Source of the DNA: Spirochaetaceae bacterium | Lineage (GTDB): Bacteria; Spirochaetota; Spirochaetia; B11-G9 | Direction of reading: 5' to 3' | DNA: 35,865 nucleotides | Assembly: GCA_030638735.1 (NCBI GenBank) | Contig: DAOWEB010000035.1 | Coordinates: forward strand, 1 to 35,865 | Shown: positions 35,161-35,865 of the stretch, piece after piece | How positions within the stretch are numbered: the stretch's first letter is position 1 | How the letters are laid out: every line of letters begins with the position of its first letter | Position numbers and translations under genes: made by a program | The notes under the pieces: generated by a model | The model's database searches: none | The model's input: only the letters and a program-made list of their open reading frames with translations | What the model was told of the DNA's origin: nothing

Positions 35161-35865
35161 TCAGTTTTGGAGCATGTCCAAAACTGCTTTTGCCTGTTCA
35201 ATCTCTATATCAGAATAAACTTCTGCGGTTTTTGCTTGATTCAGCTCTGTTTTAGACATACTCTCAAGAGTACTTACCCTTGCTTTGGCGGCGTTTGCTT
35301 CTGCCTCTTCAGCCATTGCATTAAGAGCTTTATCCTGTGCGTTTGTCTCTTCGGCCTGCGCTGCCATCATTTCCGCTTCTTCTTCAGTCGGTTTGATAAC
35401 TCCCATAGAAACAAGTTTTTTCCTAAAATATTCCCGAACTTCTGCGATCCCATCCCCTTCCATGTTCATCATTGCCATTGCCTGGAGAACCTGAGCCGTT
35501 TCTGGATCGGTTGTCATCTGCATCATTCCTGTTAAAGATTTGACTGTAGCCTCTCTTTGGGTTGTAGAAGATGGTCCAACATCAACTGCAACATCAAAAG
35601 TAGCTTCGGTTATATCGTTCTCATATACATTTTTGCCTTTGTCAGTTATTATAGGTTTTTGTAGTTCTACTGTTCCTGTTTCTCCCATAGTCCCGATGGT
35701 CTTCATCATGCGACCTTTTTCCACATAAACATCTTTGGCCATTGAAAGCCAAATTTCACCAACACGGCGGATTGTTTTTGCAAAGTTTGACATATAAATA
35801 AATGCTTGGCCGTCTATTTTTTTCTGGATCATCTCAATAGCTTTACCGGAAATATTGGAAACAAT
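35161..35865 (-). CDS. Portal protein, P22 gp1-like (C-terminal part; joins 1..1434)
   Basis: Same gene as 1-1434, entering at the right end of the window. 35724-35161 supplies the last 188 codons including TGA; 35725-35865 repeats bases 1-141. This part holds the end of the wing/stem region (FAKTIRRVGEIWLSMAKDVY) and the C-terminal helical barrel, rich in Ala, Glu and Met (EEEAEMMAAQAEETNAQDKA; AEEAEANAAKARVSTLESMS). A weak hairpin (about 35131-35153) lies between it and the scaffold gene. Confidence 0.9.
   Translation of the reverse strand: MVSNISGKAIEMIQKKIDGQAFIYMSNFAKTIRRVGEIWLSMAKDVYVEKGRMMKTIGTMGETGTVELQKPIITDKGKNVYENDITEATFDVAVDVGPSSTTQREATVKSLTGMMQMTTDPETAQVLQAMAMMNMEGDGIAEVREYFRKKLVSMGVIKPTEEEAEMMAAQAEETNAQDKALNAMAEEAEANAAKARVSTLESMSKTELNQAKTAEVYSDIEIEQAKAVLDMLQN
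35725..35865. repeat. 141-bp terminal direct repeat, right copy
   Basis: Identical to bases 1-141; removing one copy gives the circular unit. See the left copy for its meaning. Confidence 0.93.

Overview
The window is a complete, circular, AT-rich tailed-phage genome, cut open inside the portal gene. The first 141 bases are repeated exactly as the last 141 (1-141 = 35725-35865), so the unit length is about 35,724 bp. The portal frame reads through the join without a break. The virion genes follow the order of Salmonella phage P22: terminase, portal, scaffold, coat, gp4-like, gp10-like, gp7/gp20/gp16-like ejection proteins, and a tailspike with a P22-type head-binding domain. This predicts a short-tailed (podovirus) particle, probably packaging by headful. 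The host is unknown. A diderm is likely from the P22-type tail and spanin-like lysis genes. The cysteine-protease-like lysin resembles DUF261 proteins of spirochaetes, which is only a weak pointer.

Layout: (1) One long leftward late operon starts at about 5833. It runs through small terminase, an FmdB-like zinc ribbon, a beta-helix spike, large terminase and portal, crosses the join, and continues from scaffold (35108) to tailspike (23591), ending at tandem terminators (23541-23473). (2) 5834-6318 is a divergent control region with 12-bp GCGATGCGAAAA repeats, their inverted copies and TTTTAACAT motifs; it is the best candidate for a replication origin or operator. (3) The rightward early block 6319-14215 encodes a ribbon-helix-helix protein, a primase-SF3 helicase, small proteins, a pentapeptide-repeat protein, a VRR-NUC nuclease, a free-standing endonuclease, an SF2 helicase and two small Cys-rich proteins. 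(4) 14218-14973 holds tRNA-Met(CAU), two terminator/promoter composites, a near-perfect chromosomal-type parS site and a small secreted protein. (5) A leftward operon of small accessory genes spans 14800-18254. (6) A rightward pair of Cys-rich genes is at 18377-18708. (7) The leftward lysis cassette is at 18723-20240. (8) A rightward recombination block at 20356-23462 has a YqaJ-type exonuclease and an RDF/Gp3-like protein.

How it seems to work: there is no DNA polymerase, and no integrase or CI-type repressor that I recognise. Several early proteins end in peptides that look like docking tags for the host replisome: the primase-helicase ends DDIPF (like the SSB tail), and two adjacent Cys-rich proteins end QISLF and QLELDF (like beta-clamp-binding motifs). 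Four rightward promoters share one operator architecture (TGT(A/C)TA ... TAGACAA at fixed spacing), so the early transcription units are probably under one regulator. The parS site without parA/parB, the iteron-like repeats and the ribbon-helix-helix gene make a plasmid-like persistent state worth testing. All functional statements rest on reading the sequence; no database search was run.
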